Assembly (NCBI RefSeq): GCF_000518265.1
Contig: NZ_JADG01000023.1
Span: 1-64,000 of the forward strand
DNA from: Actinomadura oligospora ATCC 43269
GTDB lineage: Bacteria > Actinomycetota > Actinomycetes > Streptosporangiales > Streptosporangiaceae
Length of the DNA stretch: 64,000 nucleotides
Direction of reading: 5' to 3'
The notes under the pieces are model-generated. The model did no database searches. It saw only the letters and a program-made list of their open reading frames with translations, and had not been told where the DNA came from. Position 1 is the stretch's first letter. Each line of letters begins with the position of its first letter. The translations under genes and the position numbers were made by a program. Shown in pieces: positions 1 to 8,365 of the stretch.

Positions 1-3000
1 CCTCCCCCCAGCCCCGAACCAGCCACCCACCCACCCCGCCCCCAGCCGGACACCAACACACCCCGCTCCGAGCCGGACACCGCCGCGCCTCGTTCGGAAG
101 CGGACGCCGCCGGACCCGGCCCTGAGGTGGACACCTGTGCGCTCTCTCCCGAAGACGACCCCAGCGGTCCGCGCTCTGCGGCGGACGCTGTCGCGCCCAG
201 TTCGGGAGTGGACGCTGCCGAGCCACGCTCTGAAGCGGATGCCGCCGGGCCTCGCCCTGAGGCGGGCGCCTGTGCGCTCTGTCCCGAAGGGGACGCTGGC
301 GGGCGCTCGGAGGCGGATTCCGAGGCGGACACGTGCGCGGCTGGGGTGGGCGTGGCTGGGGCTGGCTCGGGGTCTCCGGCGTCGACGGACGAGCTTGTGC
401 CTCGATCTGATCCTCTCTCCCCAGATACGGATGTGCCTTTGCCTCCGCATGCCTCACAGCCGCCGGAGCCGGATGCGTCCCGCTACGCGGATCCGGTGCT
501 CGACCCGCTTACTGGTACGGGGCCCCGCCTGGCTCATCATCCAGCGCCCGCTTGCCCGCTCGTCGCCACGTCTCCTGCGGCGTCAGCGAGCGGCCCTGGC
601 CAGAGCACCCCCTCGCAGCCACTGGTTCCTTCCGGCGCTGCCGAAGCTGTGGGAGTGAACAGCGGGGGCCTGGATGGCGGTGGTGGGCGCGCGGGGGCGC
701 GTGGGTGGGGGATTCCTTGGCGGGATGCGCTGCGGGCTGGTGAGGACGAGGCGGTGGAGCCGGACTGGCATCGCAGGTTCCGCGCCGCGTACGAGGCTCT
801 CGCGTCTCTTGACGAGGAGGCGGCGGAGCCGGGGGACGGGCTGCCTGTTGACCTGGGGCTTCTTGAGGTGGCGCGGCCACTGTTGATCGCCGCGCGTCAG
901 GTTCTTGTCGCCACCCTGCCCGACGAGCTTGTGGACGCGCTGGCTGCGGATCTGCCGCTCGGTTGGCTCTCCATGGCCGTCGAGCCGTCCCTTGCGGGGG
1001 AGCTTCGGGGCCTGGGCGAGGGGACCCGAGGGACGGGGGAAGAGGGGTATCGGAGGTTTGTGCGCTCGCTGGGGGAGCCGGAACGGGGGCTCGCGGTATG
1101 GGCGCGGTACCCGGTGCTGGCCCGGCAGGTCGTGGACGTACTGGACGGGTGGGTCGGGGCTCGGCGTGCGTTCGCGCGGGATCTGGTGGACGATCTGCCC
1201 GCGCTTCGTGAGGCGTTCGGCCCTGAGCTGGGTGACCTCCGGCAGGTGATGTTCGGGTCGGCGGAGACGCATCGGGGTGGACGGACGGTGGCGCTGGTGC
1301 GGTTCGCCGGCGCGACCGTCGTGTACAAGCCGCGCGGGCTGGGCATCGACCTGGCCTTCGACCGGTTGCTGGGCTGGTTCAACGAGCGCGGGCCGCGGTT
1401 CGCGCTGCGGCGGCTGAGGCTGCTCGACCGGGGCGATCACGGCTGGTGCGAGTTCGTCCAGGCCGCGCCCACCAGTGTGGGGGACGCGCCCGCGCTGCTG
1501 TGGCGGACGGGGGCGCTGCTCGCGCTCATGCACGCGGTCGGCGGGTTCGACCTGCACGCGGACAACGTCATCTCGGACGGCGCGGACCCGGTCGTCATCG
1601 ACCTGGAGGCGCTGTTCCACACCGGGCTCACCCAGCCGCTCGTCCGGCGCGCGCGGCTGGGTGATCCGGCGGCGGACCGACTCGCCACGTCCGTTCTGCG
1701 GACCGGCCTGCTGCCGGGCCCGCTCGTCATGCCGGACGTGTTCACCGAGCGTCCGTTCGGCGTGGACATCAGCCCGTTCGGGCCCGCCGAGCGCCGGACG
1801 CTGATCCCCATACCGAAGGTCGACGACCCCGGCACCGACCGGATGCGGGTCGGGCGCGGTTACCGCACCGTCCCCGCGCCTCCCGGGCGGGCCCGCAACG
1901 AGGACGGCACGCCGCTCGACCCGCGCCCGCACCGGGACGCGCTGCACGACGGGCACCGTTTCGCGTACCGCCTTCTCGCGGAGGCGGGCCCGGCGCTGGT
2001 GACCTCCCGCGACGGCCGGGACGGCCCGCTGGCGGGATGCGGTGATGTGTCGATTCGACTCGTTCAACTTTCGACCTTCCTCTACATGCGGTTGCTGCTG
2101 GAGAGCTGGCGTCCGGAGGCGATGCGCCTCGCGGAGGAGCGGGAACGCGGGTTCGCCCGGCTGGACGCGGGCTGGCCCGGCGTTCCGGAGCGTGCGCGAC
2201 TGATCGGCGTCGAGCGGGACGCCCTCTGGCGTGGCGAGGTTCCCGTCTTCGAACTCCGGCCGGGGCACCGCCACATCTGGCTCGAGGACGGCACCGTGCT
2301 CCGGGACGTCCTCCCGAGCACGCCGCTCGCCGAGATCACCGAACGCCTCGACGGCCTGGACGAGGACGACCTCCTCTTCCAGTCCCGCATCATCGACGCC
2401 GCCCTCGACACAATCCCGACCCCGACCCCAGCCCCGGCCCTGACCCCAAGGTTGGCCCCCGCCCAGAGCCCGACATCGGACCAGGCCCTGACACCGGACC
2501 CGAGGGTGACCCCGGCACAGACCCCGGCACCGCGCCCGGCTCCCCGCCCGGCTGCGGTCCCGGCCCCGGTTCGAGGCGCAGAGCCACGCCCAGCTTCGGA
2601 CTCGCGCCGGGCCTCGGACTCGCGCCCAGCCTCGGCCCCGGCTTCGGGCTCGGGGTCGGGTTCGGGTTCGGCCTTGGGGGCGACCGGGGCTTGGACGTCT
2701 CGTTGGGACTTGGCGGCTGGGTCTGCGTCGGGTTTGTCGGCGGGCCTCGCGTCGAGGGTGGACGTGGACGTGGCGGGTCGGGTGGCGGGGTCGGTGGTTG
2801 CGGAGTTGGAGGGTTGTGCGGTTCGGGACGGGGGCGGGCGGATCGGGTGGGTGACCACCGAGTCCGTGGACGGGACGACGCGCCGGGTCGCGGCGGCTGG
2901 GCTCGACCTGTACGGCGGGCTGCCTGGCATCGGGTTGTTCCTCTCCTACTTCTCGGCTCTCACTGGTAACAACGAGCGACTGGCCCAGAACGTTGGGTAC

Positions 3001-4176
3001 GAAGTCGCGCGACGTTGCGAACTCGCCGCCGAACTGCCCGCCCAGGACCATCGCTTCCAACCGCACGGGCTCGGCGCGGTCTACTACCTGGCGCACGCGG
3101 CGGCCGTCCACCAGCGCCCTGAGCTGGCCGAATGTGCTCGTGCCGTGTTGCTGCGGCAGCAGGGCGACGCGTCGGAGAGCGATGTGCTGGACGGGACGGC
3201 GGGCACGGTCTTCTCGGCGCTCGCGCTCCACACCGTCCTGCCGGACGACGAGATCCTGGACCTGGCGAGGACCGCGGGCGAGCGGCTGCTTCACGATGCC
3301 CCGTCCGGGCCCGGGTTCGGATACGGCGCGCCGGGCGCGGCCGTCGCCTTGGCACGGCTGCATCGGCTCGTCCCCGATCCGCGATTCCTCGACCAGGCGA
3401 AACGGCTCATGCTGTCCGTGAATCCAGAGGAGGGCGTCGGCTGGTGCCGAGGCGCTGAAGGCACCGCCACCGCCCTCGTTGCCTTCGCCGACGCGAGAGT
3501 TCCGGACGGTGAGAAGGACGACGGCCGTGGCCTGGATGACCTTCTCTTGGACGACGGGCTTGAGGGGCTTCTGGCTCGGGCCCTTCTCGCTGTTCAGGGG
3601 AGGATGTCCGGGGACGACGCACCAGAGTTCCCTGACCTGCTCGGCGAGGGCCCGTCCCCGGCCGATGAGCTCGACGACGCTGGTGCGCTTGCCGCCTGGG
3701 GTGGCCTCCAACTTGCGGGTTCGCTCTGCCACGGCGCGCTCTCGCGCCTTGAGCTTCCGCTGCCCGTCGAACCCGGGCGCGACGTGGCGGCGGAAGGCCG
3801 CGGACAGCGGACGGCTGATTCTCCGTCTGCCTCATCGACCGCGCCTGGGTTCGCGCACGCGCTGACGCCTTCTTCCGTGCCCGCCTCCGCGTTCGCGCCG
3901 TGCCCGCCTACTCCCGCGCCCGCCTCGACGTCCGCGTCCGGGGCCGTGCCCGCCTCCGTGACCCTGCCCGGGTTGTTCGCGGGGATTGCCGGGGTTGGGT
4001 TCGGGGTGCTTCGACGGGCTCGTCCCGATCTCGTGCCCAGCCTTCTGACGCTCGCGCCGCCCAGCCGGCCGACGCCCGCGACGCCCGGCGGCCCGGCGTC
4101 CGCGAGAACGCAGCCCCGTCGCCCCGCCCACGACCCGCCCCTTCCCTGGAGGACCCCACATGTCCGTGGACGTTGA
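1..4176 (+). CDS. lanM: Class II lanthipeptide synthetase LanM (5' end outside window)
   Basis: Bifunctional enzyme that would phosphorylate and dehydrate Ser/Thr of a precursor peptide and then add Cys thiols to form lanthionine rings. The frame is open to base 1, so the true start lies upstream; the first in-frame GTG is at 127, and residue numbers here count from it. Seen: a DUF4135 dehydratase domain (about 200-760) with HRGGR at 382-386, the ATP-site VYKPR (K401), DLHADN at 475-480 and VIDLEALF (D492, E494). A Pro/Ala/Ser-rich linker (about 762-880) leads to a LanC cyclase domain (about 900-1340) with the zinc ligands C1107 (GWCRG), C1201 and H1202 (LCHG), and a C-terminal GLFAGIAGVGFG. 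At over 1390 residues it is far longer than the usual 900-1050 because of the N-terminal repeats, the linker and a second low-complexity insert (about 1215-1275) between CHG and GLFAG. It overlaps the next gene by 17 bp. Family assignment is firm; the substrate is unknown. Confidence 0.93.
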   Translation, partial: PPPSPEPATHPPRPQPDTNTPRSEPDTAAPRSEADAAGPGPEVDTCALSPEDDPSGPRSAADAVAPSSGVDAAEPRSEADAAGPRPEAGACALCPEGDAGGRSEADSEADTCAAGVGVAGAGSGSPASTDELVPRSDPLSPDTDVPLPPHASQPPEPDASRYADPVLDPLTGTGPRLAHHPAPACPLVATSPAASASGPGQSTPSQPLVPSGAAEAVGVNSGGLDGGGGRAGARGWGIPWRDALRAGEDEAVEPDWHRRFRAAYEALASLDEEAAEPGDGLPVDLGLLEVARPLLIAARQVLVATLPDELVDALAADLPLGWLSMAVEPSLAGELRGLGEGTRGTGEEGYRRFVRSLGEPERGLAVWARYPVLARQVVDVLDGWVGARRAFARDLVDDLPALREAFGPELGDLRQVMFGSAETHRGGRTVALVRFAGATVVYKPRGLGIDLAFDRLLGWFNERGPRFALRRLRLLDRGDHGWCEFVQAAPTSVGDAPALLWRTGALLALMHAVGGFDLHADNVISDGADPVVIDLEALFHTGLTQPLVRRARLGDPAADRLATSVLRTGLLPGPLVMPDVFTERPFGVDISPFGPAERRTLIPIPKVDDPGTDRMRVGRGYRTVPAPPGRARNEDGTPLDPRPHRDALHDGHRFAYRLLAEAGPALVTSRDGRDGPLAGCGDVSIRLVQLSTFLYMRLLLESWRPEAMRLAEERERGFARLDAGWPGVPERARLIGVERDALWRGEVPVFELRPGHRHIWLEDGTVLRDVLPSTPLAEITERLDGLDEDDLLFQSRIIDAALDTIPTPTPAPALTPRLAPAQSPTSDQALTPDPRVTPAQTPAPRPAPRPAAVPAPVRGAEPRPASDSRRASDSRPASAPASGSGSGSGSALGATGAWTSRWDLAAGSASGLSAGLASRVDVDVAGRVAGSVVAELEGCAVRDGGGRIGWVTTESVDGTTRRVAAAGLDLYGGLPGIGLFLSYFSALTGNNERLAQNVGYEVARRCELAAELPAQDHRFQPHGLGAVYYLAHAAAVHQRPELAECARAVLLRQQGDASESDVLDGTAGTVFSALALHTVLPDDEILDLARTAGERLLHDAPSGPGFGYGAPGAAVALARLHRLVPDPRFLDQAKRLMLSVNPEEGVGWCRGAEGTATALVAFADARVPDGEKDDGRGLDDLLLDDGLEGLLARALLAVQGRMSGDDAPEFPDLLGEGPSPADELDDAGALAAWGGLQLAGSLCHGALSRLELPLPVEPGRDVAAEGRGQRTADSPSASSTAPGFAHALTPSSVPASAFAPCPPTPAPASTSASGAVPASVTLPGLFAGIAGVGFGVLRRARPDLVPSLLTLAPPSRPTPATPGGPASARTQPRRPAHDPPLPWRTPHVRGR
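61..330 (+). repeat. Degenerate tandem repeat in the lanM 5' coding region
   Basis: Two related blocks start at 91 and 226, a period of 135 bp (45 codons). They encode RSEADAAGPGPEVDTCALSP and RSEADAAGPRPEAGACALCP. Shorter degenerate copies of a Pro-Arg-Ser-Glu-x-Asp pattern lie between and before them. The repeat keeps frame and adds Cys together with Ser/Thr in an otherwise Pro/Ala/Glu-rich segment. Confidence 0.8.
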
Positions 4177-5422
4177 GCCGGACCAGCTCGCCATCGACGG
4201 CGCACACCCCGTGCGCACCGAACCCTGGCCGACCTATGACAAGGGCGATGTCTTCATCGACGACGAGGATCTCGACCTCGTGCTGGAGACGATCCGGGCC
4301 CGCCTGTACTTCCGCTACGACCACCGTCCGCACGAGCTGACCCAGACCGGCGGCCTGGAACGGGACCTCGCCGCGTTCTTCGGGGTCAGGCACGCCCTGG
4401 CGTGCGCGAGCGGCACGACCGCGATCGCGCTCGGGCTGCTCGCGCTGGACCTTCCGCCCGGCTCGGCCGTCGCCTGCCCGGCGTTCACGTTCGCGGCGAC
4501 GCCGAGCGCGATCCGGCTGGCCGGGCACCGGCCCGTGCTGGTGGAGTGCGACGACGACCTGCACCTGGACGTCGCGGACCTGCGCCGCCGCATGACGCCC
4601 GAGATCAGGGCGATCGTCGTCGTCCACATGCGCGGCTTCGCCTCCGACATGGACGCGGTGCTGGAGGTCGCGCGCGAGTTCGGGGTGCCGGTCGTCGAGG
4701 ACGCCGTCCCGGCGCTGGGCGCGCGGCTGCGCGGACGCCAACTCGGCACGTTCGGCGATGTCGGCGCGTTCAGCACACAGTCCGACAAGTCGCTGAACAC
4801 GGGCGAGGGCGGCTTCCTGCTCACCCACGACCCCGCCCTGCACGCGCGCGCGATCGTGTACGCGGGCGCGTACGAGGGACGGATGGCGCGGCACTTCGAC
4901 GGGGATCCGCCGCCCGTGGACGACCTCGCCATGCCGATCTTCGGGCTGCGGATGGACGAGATCCGCGCGGCCCTCGCCCGCGGGCTCCTGCGCCGCCTGC
5001 CCGAACGGCTGGAGGCGCACCACCGGAACTACGACCACGTGGCGGCCGGGCTCGCCGAGAACCCGGACGTGGCGTTGCGGCGGCCGGTCGCCGACCACGC
5101 CTACCTGGGGGAGGCGCTGGTGTTCCGCGTGCCCGGCGCGAGTTCCGCGCAGAGCGCGTGGATCGCGGCGGCGCTCCGGGCCGAGGGCATCGCCGCGCGC
5201 GCGCTCGGGGACCCCGGCGACACCAACGTGCGGGCGTTCTGGAACTGGAGGTTCCTGTTCCCCGAGGCCGCGAAGGCCCGCGCCGAGTTCCCCGTCACCG
5301 CCGCCCGCCTGGACGAGGCGATCGACGTCCCGTTGTCGGCGAACCTCGGCGAGAAGGACTGCGACCAGCTGGTCCGGGCCGTCCACAAGGTGCTGTCCGC
5401 CCGGGACGGGAGGCGCGTGTGA
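4160..5422 (+). CDS. DegT/DnrJ/EryC1/StrS-family PLP aminotransferase
   Basis: A 420-residue fold-type I PLP enzyme of the family that usually transaminates keto-sugars in antibiotic or surface-glycan pathways. Seen: the VVEDAVPALGARLRGRQLGT segment that binds PLP and precedes the catalytic lysine, GTFGDVGAFSTQSDK with K210 as the expected Schiff-base lysine, then the typical NTGEGG loop. The ATG is 7 bases after GGAGG and lies inside the 3' end of lanM, so the two are probably translationally coupled. In this setting it may modify the lanthipeptide or make a building block for it; a nucleotide-sugar substrate is possible but no sugar genes are nearby. Confidence 0.88.
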   Translation: MSVDVEPDQLAIDGAHPVRTEPWPTYDKGDVFIDDEDLDLVLETIRARLYFRYDHRPHELTQTGGLERDLAAFFGVRHALACASGTTAIALGLLALDLPPGSAVACPAFTFAATPSAIRLAGHRPVLVECDDDLHLDVADLRRRMTPEIRAIVVVHMRGFASDMDAVLEVAREFGVPVVEDAVPALGARLRGRQLGTFGDVGAFSTQSDKSLNTGEGGFLLTHDPALHARAIVYAGAYEGRMARHFDGDPPPVDDLAMPIFGLRMDEIRAALARGLLRRLPERLEAHHRNYDHVAAGLAENPDVALRRPVADHAYLGEALVFRVPGASSAQSAWIAAALRAEGIAARALGDPGDTNVRAFWNWRFLFPEAAKARAEFPVTAARLDEAIDVPLSANLGEKDCDQLVRAVHKVLSARDGRRV

Positions 5423-6345
5423 TCAAGGTCCTGTACGTGACGGGCTGGTGCCGCAGCGGGACGACACTGATCGGCAACCTGCTCGCCGAGCTGGACGGCG
5501 TGACGCACGTCGGCGAGCTGCGCTACCTCTGGACGAACGGCGTCCTCGGCACCGGGACGAACCAGTCGTGCGGCTGCGGGGCCAGGATCGAGGAGTGCCC
5601 GCTCTGGTCGGGAGTCCTCACCCGCGTCGCGGGCGGCGATCCGGAGCGGCGGCGCGAGTTCGCCGAGCGGGCCGTCCGCAGGCAGGACGCGTCGCTGCGC
5701 ACCCGGCACACCCGCGCTCGCCTGACCGCCGCGCGCGCCCGTTCGCTCGCCGTCCCCCCGGCGGTGGACGACATGGTGAGGCTGTACGAGGCGATCGCGG
5801 CGGAGTCCGGCGCGCCGGTGATCGTGGACAGCGGGAAGTTCCCCGCCGAGGCCGCCGCGCTGTGCGGGGCGCGCGGCGTGGACGCCCGCGTGCTGCACGT
5901 CGTCCGGGATCCGCGCGCCACGGCCGAGTCGTGGCGGACGGCCAAGGAGTACATCCCGCCCATGCCGCCGCTGCGCAGCACCGGCTACTGGGTCGGGTTC
6001 AACCTCGCGTCCGAGCTGGTCGGGCGGGCCTTCCCCGAACGGTACCTGCGCGTCCGCTACGAGGACTTCACCCGGGACCCGCGGGCGGCGCTGGCGCGCG
6101 TCATGCGGATGGCGGGCCTCACCGGCGAACCGCCGGTGGACGCGGGCGGCGAGGCGGTCCTGCACGTCAACCACACCGTGACGGGCAATCCGGACAGGCT
6201 GCGGCGCGGCCCGGTGCGGATCCGCCGCGACGACCGCTGGCTCGGCACGCAGCCGCCGCGCGACCGGAGGCTCGCCACCGCCGTCGCCCTGCCGCTGCTC
6301 CCCGCGTACGGCTACCCCCTCGTCCCGAGAGAGAAGGTGAACTGA
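5419..6345 (+). CDS. Sulfotransferase family protein (Sulfotransfer_3 type)
   Basis: A 308-residue cytosolic PAPS-dependent sulfotransferase candidate. Seen: the N-terminal 5'-phosphosulfate loop TGWCRSGTTLIGNLL at about residues 6-20 and a 3'-phosphate-binding RVLHVVRDPRATAESWR near residue 160. The GTG start overlaps the aminotransferase stop as GTGA and follows GGGAGG, so coupling is likely; the same reading frame is open far upstream but that part is a shadow of the aminotransferase. A CGCG-type cysteine motif near residue 50 is common in this subfamily. The acceptor is unknown; the position in a LanM operon suggests sulfation of a peptide side chain or a linked group. Confidence 0.85.
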   Translation: MIKVLYVTGWCRSGTTLIGNLLAELDGVTHVGELRYLWTNGVLGTGTNQSCGCGARIEECPLWSGVLTRVAGGDPERRREFAERAVRRQDASLRTRHTRARLTAARARSLAVPPAVDDMVRLYEAIAAESGAPVIVDSGKFPAEAAALCGARGVDARVLHVVRDPRATAESWRTAKEYIPPMPPLRSTGYWVGFNLASELVGRAFPERYLRVRYEDFTRDPRAALARVMRMAGLTGEPPVDAGGEAVLHVNHTVTGNPDRLRRGPVRIRRDDRWLGTQPPRDRRLATAVALPLLPAYGYPLVPREKVN

Positions 6346-6953
6346 TGGATTTCAGTGACGTGCTGTCCCGACGCCGGATGGTCCGGTCCTACAAGCGCGA
6401 TCCCGTGCCCAAGGACGTCCTGGACGACGTTCTCCGCGTCGTCCGGCGCGCGCCGAGCGCGGGGTTCAGCCAGGGCTGCCGCGTCGTCGCCGTCACCGAC
6501 GCCGACACCCGCGCGAGCATCGCGGAGATCGCCGGGGAGCACTGGTACCTGGAACGCGGGTTCGGGCCGTGGCTGTCGGTCGCGCCCGTCCTGCTCGTGC
6601 TCGGCGTCCGCGAGGACGACTACCACGAGCGCTACCGGAGCGCCGACAAGGTGAACGACGAGGGCGAGGAGATGAACTGGCCCACCCCGTACTGGTGGGT
6701 GGACTCGGGCGCGCTGATGATGCTGCTCCAGACGGCCGCCATCGACGCGGGCCTCGCCACCGGCTTCGCCATCGTCCACCGGACGGACGACCTGAAGGAC
6801 CTGCTCGGCCTTCCCGGGGACGTGGCGATCGTCGGCATCATGGCCGTCGGCTACTCGGCCGAGCCCGTGGAACGCGACCCCGCCGACCGCGCCCGCCTCC
6901 GCTCACGCCGCAAGCCGATCGACGAACTCGTCCGCCGCGAACGCTGGTCCTGA
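6345..6953 (+). CDS. Nitroreductase family flavoprotein
   Basis: A 202-residue FMN-dependent oxidoreductase of the nitroreductase fold. Seen: N-terminal RRRMVRSYKRDPVP, the usual FMN-phosphate Arg pair, RRAPSAGFSQGCRVVAV, and a C-terminal GIMAVGYSAEP block that matches the family's closing strand. The ATG overlaps the sulfotransferase stop (TGATG). Members of this fold in natural-product clusters reduce or dehydrogenate small molecules or peptide residues, so it may oxidise or reduce the product of this operon. It is the last gene before a strong hairpin terminator. Confidence 0.85.
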   Translation: MDFSDVLSRRRMVRSYKRDPVPKDVLDDVLRVVRRAPSAGFSQGCRVVAVTDADTRASIAEIAGEHWYLERGFGPWLSVAPVLLVLGVREDDYHERYRSADKVNDEGEEMNWPTPYWWVDSGALMMLLQTAAIDAGLATGFAIVHRTDDLKDLLGLPGDVAIVGIMAVGYSAEPVERDPADRARLRSRRKPIDELVRRERWS

Positions 6954-6970
6954 CCCCAGCCTCATGAGAC

Positions 6971-7005
6971 GGCCCCGGACGGCGCAGGCAGCGCGGTCCG
7001 GGGCC
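6971..7005. terminator. Bidirectional terminator hairpin
   Basis: A perfect 10-bp stem (GGCCCCGGAC at 6971-6980 with GTCCGGGGCC at 6996-7005) and a 15-base loop sit between the stops of two convergent genes, the nitroreductase and the SDR gene. Confidence 0.75.
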
Positions 7006-7016
7006 GGTACGGAAGG

Positions 7017-7709
7017 TCAGGAAATGGTGGCGCCGCCGTCCACCGGGAGGATCGTCCCGGTGACGTAGCCGGACGAGACCAGGTAGGCGATCGCGTCCGC
7101 GACCTCCTCGGAACGTCCGGCACGCGGTACGGGCAGCTCCCTCGTGAACCGCCCGAACGTGGCGGAACGCTGGTCCTCGGGGACGAACGACCACCACGGC
7201 GTGTCGATCAGCCCGGGGGCGACCGCGTTCACCCGAACCGGCGCCAGCTCGGCGGCGAGCGGCGGGACGGTCCGCTCGATCGCGCCGTTCACGGCCGCGA
7301 GCACGGCCGTCCCGGGGTTCGCCGCCCGCGCCGACGCCGACGACACCATCGTGATCGAGCCCCTGACCCTGCCCTGCGCCAGCCTGATCACCGCCAGGTA
7401 GGCGAACAGCTTGCCCTCGAACATCCGCCGGACGTCGTCGGCGCCGACCTCGGCGACCGGGCCCATCGCGATCCCGCCGGGGCTGAAGGCGAGGACCAGG
7501 TGGTCGAACTCGCCCGTCCGCTCGAGGAACTCCCGGACCTGCGTCTCGTCGGTGCCGTCGACCTGCTCGGCGGCCGACACCGTCGCCTTGACCTCGGCGA
7601 GCCGCTCCGGGTCCCGCCCGGTGACGATCACCTCGGCGCCCTCCCCGGCGAGCCGCTCGGCCGCCGCGCGGCCGATTCCGGAGGTGCCACCCATGATGAC
7701 GACGCGCAT
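7017..7709 (-). CDS. SDR-family oxidoreductase with a degenerate active site
   Basis: A 230-residue short-chain dehydrogenase/reductase. Seen: the Rossmann loop GGTSGIGRAAA at residues 7-17, the strand ending VSSAS, RVNAVAPGLIDTP, and the C-terminal GTILPVDGGATIS. The Tyr-x-x-x-Lys pair expected after VSSAS is absent: the aligned stretch is AVLAAVNGAIERT, with Val/Leu in place of Tyr and Asn in place of Lys. It may therefore bind a dinucleotide without classic SDR chemistry, or use an unusual mechanism. It is divergent from a TetR gene with a palindromic operator in the shared promoter, so it is probably that regulator's target. Confidence 0.82.
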   Translation of the reverse strand: MRVVIMGGTSGIGRAAAERLAGEGAEVIVTGRDPERLAEVKATVSAAEQVDGTDETQVREFLERTGEFDHLVLAFSPGGIAMGPVAEVGADDVRRMFEGKLFAYLAVIRLAQGRVRGSITMVSSASARAANPGTAVLAAVNGAIERTVPPLAAELAPVRVNAVAPGLIDTPWWSFVPEDQRSATFGRFTRELPVPRAGRSEEVADAIAYLVSSGYVTGTILPVDGGATIS

Positions 7710-7727
7710 CTGCGCACTCCCTTTTCT

Positions 7728-7765
7728 AGACGCTATGTCTCGATATTATTCGAGACGCACCGTCT
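7728..7765. promoter_or_regulatory. Palindromic operator between the SDR gene and tetR
   Basis: The core is GTCTCGA (7737-7743), 6 bases, TCGAGAC (7750-7756). Outer half sites AGACG (7728-7732) and CGTCT (7761-7765) are placed symmetrically around the same centre. The site is AT-rich in the middle and lies in the 71-bp divergent promoter, as expected for a self-regulating TetR protein. Confidence 0.75.
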
Positions 7766-7780
7766 TGTAAACTGCCGGGC

Positions 7781-8365
7781 ATGACCGGACAACGCGGCCC
7801 GGGCCGTCCGCGCAGCGAGGCGGCGCGGCGGGCGATTCTCGACGCGGCCATGGAGGCGCTCCAGGAGCGCGGCTACGCCGCGCTGACCATGCAGGGCATC
7901 GCCGCCCGCGCGGGCGTGGGGAAACAGACGGTCTACCGGTGGTGGCCGTCCAAGGCGGACGTCGTGCTGGAGGCCATGGCCGGGATGGCGGACGAGATGG
8001 TCGCCGTCCCGGACGAGGGGTCGCTCGAGGCCGACCTGGACGCCTTCCTCGCCGCGACCTTCCACCAGCGCGGGCAGCGCGCCGTCCTGGTCGGGCTGAT
8101 GGCCGAGGCGCTGCTCGACCCGGCGTTCGCGGCCCAGTTCAAGGAACGGTTCCTGCTCGCCCGGCGCGCGGTGTTCCGCTCGATCCTCGAACGCGCCGCC
8201 GCCCGCGGCGAGGTCGCGCCGGACGTCGACCTCGACCTGCTGGGCGACATCGTCTACGGCGTCCTCTGGTACCGGCTCATGCTCGGCCACGCCCCGCTCG
8301 ACGAGGACCTCGGCCGCCGCCTGAGCCGCCTCGTCGCCCGCGAGGCATCCAGGGCCCCTGACTGA
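7781..8365 (+). CDS. TetR/AcrR-family transcriptional regulator
   Basis: A 194-residue repressor candidate. Seen: the N-terminal helix-turn-helix ILDAAMEALQERGYAALTMQ followed by GIAARAGVGKQTVYRWWPSK, a textbook TetR recognition helix with the WWPSK variant, and a helical ligand-binding C-terminal domain with GDIVYGVLWYRLMLGHAPL. It is divergently transcribed from the SDR gene and probably represses both through the palindrome at 7737-7756. The inducer is unknown. Its 3' end runs into a set of small hairpin repeats. Confidence 0.88.
   Translation: MTGQRGPGRPRSEAARRAILDAAMEALQERGYAALTMQGIAARAGVGKQTVYRWWPSKADVVLEAMAGMADEMVAVPDEGSLEADLDAFLAATFHQRGQRAVLVGLMAEALLDPAFAAQFKERFLLARRAVFRSILERAAARGEVAPDVDLDLLGDIVYGVLWYRLMLGHAPLDEDLGRRLSRLVAREASRAPD

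Noticed and set aside
583..3732. Very long open frame on the minus strand opposite lanM
   Set aside because: It is opposite a gene with all LanM motifs, has Arg/Pro/Gln-rich shadow composition and no known domain. High GC makes such antisense frames common.
4402..5418. Upstream extension of the sulfotransferase frame
   Set aside because: The extension is Arg/Gly-rich and overlaps the aminotransferase fully; the GTG at 5419 has a ribosome-binding site and normal N-terminus.
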